DNA from: Cyanobacteriota bacterium
GTDB lineage: Bacteria > Cyanobacteriota > Cyanobacteriia > Leptolyngbyales > Leptolyngbyaceae
Reading direction: 5' to 3'
Assembly (NCBI GenBank): GCA_027482985.1
Contig: JAIXVO010000143.1
Span: 1-6,864, forward strand
DNA: 6,864 nt
Below, one piece after another: positions 5,401 through 6,864 of the stretch. Every line of letters starts with the position of its first letter. Position 1 is the first letter of the stretch. The position numbers were made by a program, and so were the translations under genes. The notes beneath the pieces are model-generated. The model ran no database searches and had not been told where the DNA came from. It was given only the letters and a program-made list of their open reading frames with translations.

Positions 5401-6487
5401 GTTAGTCGCGGGGACTGAAAAGGGCGTGCCGTTGACCGACCGGGATGACGATCAACTGGAAGTGTTGATTGTGACTGCACGGGGTAATGTCTTTCGGCAA
5501 CGCATTCCCCAAGCGACTCGCGCCACCGTCCTGCAACTGGCAAATGCGTTTCGGCAAGAAGTCGCTGATCCGCGCAAAACCCGCACCACCAGCTATTTAC
5601 CATTGGCACAACAATTTTATCGCTGGCTGATTGCCCCGCTCCAAGCCGAGTTAACCTCTCGCCAGATTAATAATCTGGTGTTTTTGATGGATGCTGGCTT
5701 GCGATCGCTCCCTGTCGCCGCCTTGCATGATGGCCAAAAGTTTTTGGTAGAAACCTACAGCATTGGCTTAATGCCCAGCGTCAGCCTGAGTGACACCCGC
5801 TATCAGGATATTCGTGATGCCCAACTTTTAACTCTGGGGATCTCTGAAAGTACGCAGGGGCAAGCGCCTTTGCCATCGGTGGAAGTGGAGGTCGCCATTC
5901 TGGTGAATCAAATCTGGTCGGGTCGGGCTTATCTCAACCAGGATGCCACCTTAGCCAGACTGAAGTCAGCGCGGCAAGATAATCCCTATGGCATCATCCA
6001 CATGGCGACCCATGCCGATTTTCTCCCCGGTAGTTTCGATCGCTCCTATATCCAACTCTGGGAGCAACGGCTGCAACTCGATCAGGTGCGACAACTGGGC
6101 TGGAACAACCCGCAAGTGCAACTCTTGGTCTTGAGTGCCTGTGATACGGCTCTGGGCGATCGCGAAGCCGAGTTAGGCTTTGGTGGGTTAGCGGTGCAGG
6201 CGGGGGTAAAATCCGCCGTCGCTAGCTTGTGGGCTGTGAACGATACCGCCACCGCAGCCTTAATTGCCCGGTTTTATAAGGATCTGCAAACCGCACCGAT
6301 TAAAGCCAAAGCCCTACAAGATGCCCAACGTGCCATGATTCAAGGCCAAGTGTTCATTCAGGACAATCAGATTCGCGGCGTTGAAGTGAGAGGCATTCCC
6401 CTGCCCGAATCAACCATTCTGCGCGATAGCGAACTTTCTCATCCTTACTACTGGTCAGCCTTTACGCTGATTGGCAGTCCCTGGTAA
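1748..6487 (+). CDS. Composite GT2 glycosyltransferase / TPS haemagglutinin / CHAT protease protein
   Basis: A single open frame of 1579 residues. In order: GT2 glycosyltransferase (about 1-245), poly-proline linker (251-258), signal-peptide-like segment (258-286), TPS/haemagglutinin N-terminal domain (287-405), glycine-rich beta-helix (406-1008), Ig/cadherin-like domain (about 1009-1118), proline-rich linker (1118-1180), and a CHAT caspase-like domain with its N-terminal subdomain (about 1185-1577). The haemagglutinin-beta-helix-CHAT order is one I know from cyanobacteria; such proteins are thought to be exported, with the CHAT domain cutting a target that is unknown here. The GT2 head would use a nucleotide-sugar donor and would normally work in the cytoplasm, so its place before an export signal is odd. 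No methionine and no in-frame GTG or TTG lies between the GT2 part and the signal-like segment, so the fusion is not obviously two genes read as one. It follows the DUF928 gene by 84 bp and overlaps the convergent CDF gene by 33 bp. Domain calls are firm; the role is inference. Confidence 0.9.
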   Translation: MSASVSLVITTYNRAAFLGQAIASVLAQTFVDFELLIWDDGSTDHSLAIAHACAQQDPRVRVVAAPHQGRVAALAAAIAQTNGTYLGWIDSDDWLAPTALATTVQALERQPHLGMVYTDYYETDAAGQVQRYGQRCQIPYSATRLLVDFMTFHFRLMRRSQYERVGGMDGALDFVEDYDLCLRLAEVTAIARIPQPLYFYRVHDGNASHQWHREQTLRTHAILQRALQRRGLTTTHAIDLELATGRFTLRPLPPPPPRSKIPTWKLAPFLAAFPLVGVLHTGSVRAQSITPAADGTNTIVNQAGNQFDITGGTASGNGANLFHSFEQFGLTQGQIANFIANPQLQNILGRVVGNNPSIINGLIQVSGGNPNLYLLNPAGIVFGANARLNVPAAFTATTANALGFNCGVGGIGCDWFNATGASNFTVLNGVPNGLAFGGTQLGAIANAGNLTVNPGQSLALLGGTIVNTGQITAPDGQILLSAVPGQTFVRLSQPGSLLSLEFQPPAVTLPSGTAPTLAQVLTGGDLGNATGLTVDGNGVTRLVASGVQVPENAATAIASGTLSTAGQTGGAIAVLGRQVGLVGASLDATGATGGGNVFIGGDFQGLGTLPTARQTFISSDSVINASALQRGNGGRVIVWADQTTTFGGRILAQGGGLSGNGGFVEVSGKETLNFRGDVNLTAANGQTGTLLLDPVNITIINGGGGADDAQIADGVIFAGDGGAASFTISELALEALAAGTNVILQATNDIIIQNLADDALTFAGAGGGAGGSITFTAGGLIAMLDPNDTIVAQGRDVTLTASSLAVGNINTSTPVGFFNRGGNITLTATNSSVTAGNLTGNGYNSPGGIISVTSNTSSIAVGQVQARSISGGFVIPTAGAVLLQTLTNGGDITFSTIDASGGAAFGVQAAAGGDVTIAARGQVRGTGLLPDANTISTAGFSDGSDGTVRIQHDGGPSNQPFVIGGGAGVTNGTAGGINAGGTEVIAASTLGFPSSPFASAGGRINVTFLNNTPTIAIANPQISTPQNQAVNFTVASLGFVLSDLNADNLTVRVAAIAPGAILRINGIDAGPGSVIPLNASLQYVPPPGLTGLLANAFTVTVDDVISVSPPQAIALDINPPSTPAVIPTNPCVLTTCVSVPPLVPPLVPVTSEVLTPSTPETAFTTEFATYLGIPQPPPLSIDNQRDILRQIERETGVIPAFIYVSFVPAVLRPAQVSGLVAGTEKGVPLTDRDDDQLEVLIVTARGNVFRQRIPQATRATVLQLANAFRQEVADPRKTRTTSYLPLAQQFYRWLIAPLQAELTSRQINNLVFLMDAGLRSLPVAALHDGQKFLVETYSIGLMPSVSLSDTRYQDIRDAQLLTLGISESTQGQAPLPSVEVEVAILVNQIWSGRAYLNQDATLARLKSARQDNPYGIIHMATHADFLPGSFDRSYIQLWEQRLQLDQVRQLGWNNPQVQLLVLSACDTALGDREAELGFGGLAVQAGVKSAVASLWAVNDTATAALIARFYKDLQTAPIKAKALQDAQRAMIQGQVFIQDNQIRGVEVRGIPLPESTILRDSELSHPYYWSAFTLIGSPW
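2498..2605 (+). other. Proline linker and internal signal-peptide-like segment (residues 251-286)
   Basis: PLPPPPPR is followed by a basic stretch (RSKIPTWK), a hydrophobic core (LAPFLAAFPLVGVLH, 266-280) and VRA before QS, a credible signal peptidase I site at 286/287. Mature TPS proteins usually begin right after such a site, and the TPS domain does start here. This looks like the original N-terminus of a haemagglutinin gene, now internal. In the fused protein it could act as a membrane anchor or be cleaved to release the exported half. Confidence 0.75.
2606..2962 (+). other. TPS / filamentous haemagglutinin N-terminal domain (residues 287-405)
   Basis: Key signatures are FHSFEQFGL (322-330), a short IANFIANPQLQNILGRV stretch (335-351), GLIQVSGGNPNLYLLNPAGIVFG (361-383) and the following AAFTATTANALGF. 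NPAGI (376-380) corresponds to the NPNGI motif of two-partner-secretion exoproteins. In that pathway the domain is recognised in the periplasm by an outer-membrane TpsB/FhaC-type protein, which then threads the exoprotein out. No TpsB gene is in the window. Confidence 0.9.
2963..4771 (+). other. Glycine-rich beta-helix region (residues 406-1008)
   Basis: About 600 residues of short beta-strand repeats rich in Gly, Asn, Thr and Ala. It includes hallmark cyanobacterial haemagglutinin-CHAT segments such as GGRVIVWADQTTTFGGRILAQGG (633-655), FVEVSGKETLNFRG (663-676) and LLLDPVNITI (691-700). It probably forms a rod that displays the C-terminal domains. Two cysteines (406, 413) sit at its start. 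Runs of 6-10 G residues are frequent in the DNA (see the poly-G entry). No HIP1 site occurs from 3466 to 4792. Confidence 0.85.
3706..3715 (+). repeat. Ten-G homopolymer tract inside the coding sequence
   Basis: Ten consecutive G bases span the codons for QGGG (653-656). A loss of one G would bring a TGA into frame at 3786-3788; a gain of one would bring a TAA at 3847-3849. Either change would remove the Ig-like and CHAT parts while leaving the GT2 and TPS parts. Other long runs in this gene are G8 at 3313-3320, G7 at 3452-3458 and G7 at 4747-4753. Confidence 0.8.
4772..5101 (+). other. Ig/cadherin-like domain (about residues 1009-1118)
   Basis: The order is NNTPTIAIANPQ, an acidic turn near LSDLNADNLTV (1041-1051), then ALQ-type strands SLQYVPPPGLTG (1080-1091) and ANAFTVTVDDVIS (1094-1106). 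This resembles cadherin-like repeats of bacterial surface proteins, where the usual wording is TYTPPANFNG followed by FTYTVSDG. It likely serves as a spacer or binding module between the rod and the protease. A proline-rich linker with two cysteines (1131, 1136) follows. Confidence 0.6.
5585..6484 (+). other. CHAT caspase-like protease domain (about residues 1280-1579)
   Basis: The conserved CHAT path is present: INNLVFLMDAGLRSLPVAAL (1307-1326), FLVETYSIGLMPS (1332-1344), GIIHMATHADF (1415-1425), VQLLVLSACDTALG (1457-1470), GFGGLAVQAGVKSAVASLWAVND (1477-1499) and YYWSAFTLIGSPW (1567-1579). By comparison with characterised CHAT proteases, the likely catalytic pair is H1422 (codon 6011-6013) and C1465 (codon 6140-6142), 43 residues apart. 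Both are intact, so a working cysteine protease is expected. The helical stretch from about 1185 to 1280 is the usual N-terminal companion of the domain. Confidence 0.92.
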
Positions 6488-6864
6488 GGCCATTTCCACC
6501 TGGATCACCACTTTCGCGGGACCATACTGCTGCATGATCAACCGTTCCAGCCGTTGCACGATCGCCGTTGCCACCGTGCCACATTCGGGATGTAATAACA
6601 GCCGCATCTCGATATACACCATCCGCCCCACCATGCCACGGGTTTGAATGTCGTAGCAGTGGAGAATCCCCTCCACCCGGCGGGCAGTCCGCGCGATCGC
6701 TTCCGGCGCGATCGCCACCTGTCGCACCATCGAGGGCAACTGCCAGTTGACAATCCGCCACAGATTCCAGGACATCACCAGTAACGCGATCGCTGCCACC
6801 CCCAAATCCAGCCAGGGCCATCCATTAGCCACTCCCGCTAAACCCGCCAGCACCAACACCAATA
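6455..6864 (-). CDS. Cation diffusion facilitator (CDF) transporter, C-terminal part (partial, enters from right edge)
   Basis: The minus strand is open from the right edge to a TGA at 6455-6457, giving about 136 residues. The N-terminal end seen here holds the last membrane segments (VLVLAGLAGVANGWPWLDLGVAAIALLVMSWNLW, split by a short turn). The cytoplasmic domain follows: VAIAPEAIARTARRVEGILHCYDIQTRGMVGRMVYIEM, then a helix and YGPAKVVIQVEM. This matches the cyanobacterial CDF pattern IAPEAI, VPGVLNCH.I.SRG..GR.VFIEMH and IHVEP. The family exports divalent metals such as Zn, Fe, Co or Mn by proton antiport. The four histidines that bind metal in this domain of E. coli YiiP appear as Tyr, Arg, Thr and Gln here. 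The last 10 residues overlap the composite gene. The start lies outside the window. Confidence 0.85.
   Translation of the reverse strand, partial: LVLVLAGLAGVANGWPWLDLGVAAIALLVMSWNLWRIVNWQLPSMVRQVAIAPEAIARTARRVEGILHCYDIQTRGMVGRMVYIEMRLLLHPECGTVATAIVQRLERLIMQQYGPAKVVIQVEMALPGTANQRKG

Larger units (their letters stand above)
494..6793. repeat. HIP1 palindromes (GCGATCGC), about 21 copies
   Basis: Perfect copies start at 494, 787, 989, 1013, 1089, 1517, 1808, 1976, 2221, 2312, 3074, 3413, 3458, 4793, 4910, 5081, 5701, 6156, 6693, 6708 and 6786. That is about one per 330 bp, where chance predicts one per tens of kilobases. This is a hallmark of many cyanobacterial genomes. The sites are dense in the GT2, DUF928 and CDF coding parts and sparse in the beta-helix part. 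Counted by eye, so one or two may be missed. Confidence 0.9.

Overview
The window looks like the chromosome of a cyanobacterium. The palindrome GCGATCGC (HIP1) occurs about 21 times in 6.9 kb, far above chance, and every gene resembles a cyanobacterial family. No RNA gene, insertion sequence, CRISPR array or phage gene is visible.

Layout, left to right. (1) Positions 1-616, minus strand: the 5' part of aspS (aspartyl-tRNA synthetase), running off the left edge. Its OB-fold region carries an apparent insertion of about 45 residues in an AT-rich patch. (2) Positions 617-934: a divergent intergenic region with a 9-bp inverted repeat. (3) Positions 935-1663, plus strand: a secreted DUF928-type protein. 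(4) Positions 1748-6487, plus strand, 84 bp downstream and probably co-transcribed: a 1579-residue composite protein. In order it has a GT2 glycosyltransferase, a proline linker, an internal signal-peptide-like segment, a two-partner-secretion (TPS/haemagglutinin) domain, a long glycine-rich beta-helix, an Ig/cadherin-like domain, a proline-rich linker and a C-terminal CHAT caspase-like protease. (5) Positions 6455-6864, minus strand: the C-terminal part of a cation diffusion facilitator (CDF) transporter, entering from the right edge and overlapping the 3' end of the composite gene by 33 bp.

The most interesting object is the composite gene with its DUF928 partner. Haemagglutinin-CHAT proteins and DUF928 proteins are, as I recall, common companions in cyanobacteria. 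The GT2 enzyme in front of an internal export signal is the unusual part: it puts a normally cytoplasmic sugar transferase, an export-type beta-helix and a protease in one chain. A 10-G run in the beta-helix could switch off the protease half by slippage. The TpsB outer-membrane partner is not in the window. Secondary oddities are the aspS insertion and the loss of the usual metal-binding histidines in the CDF C-terminal domain.
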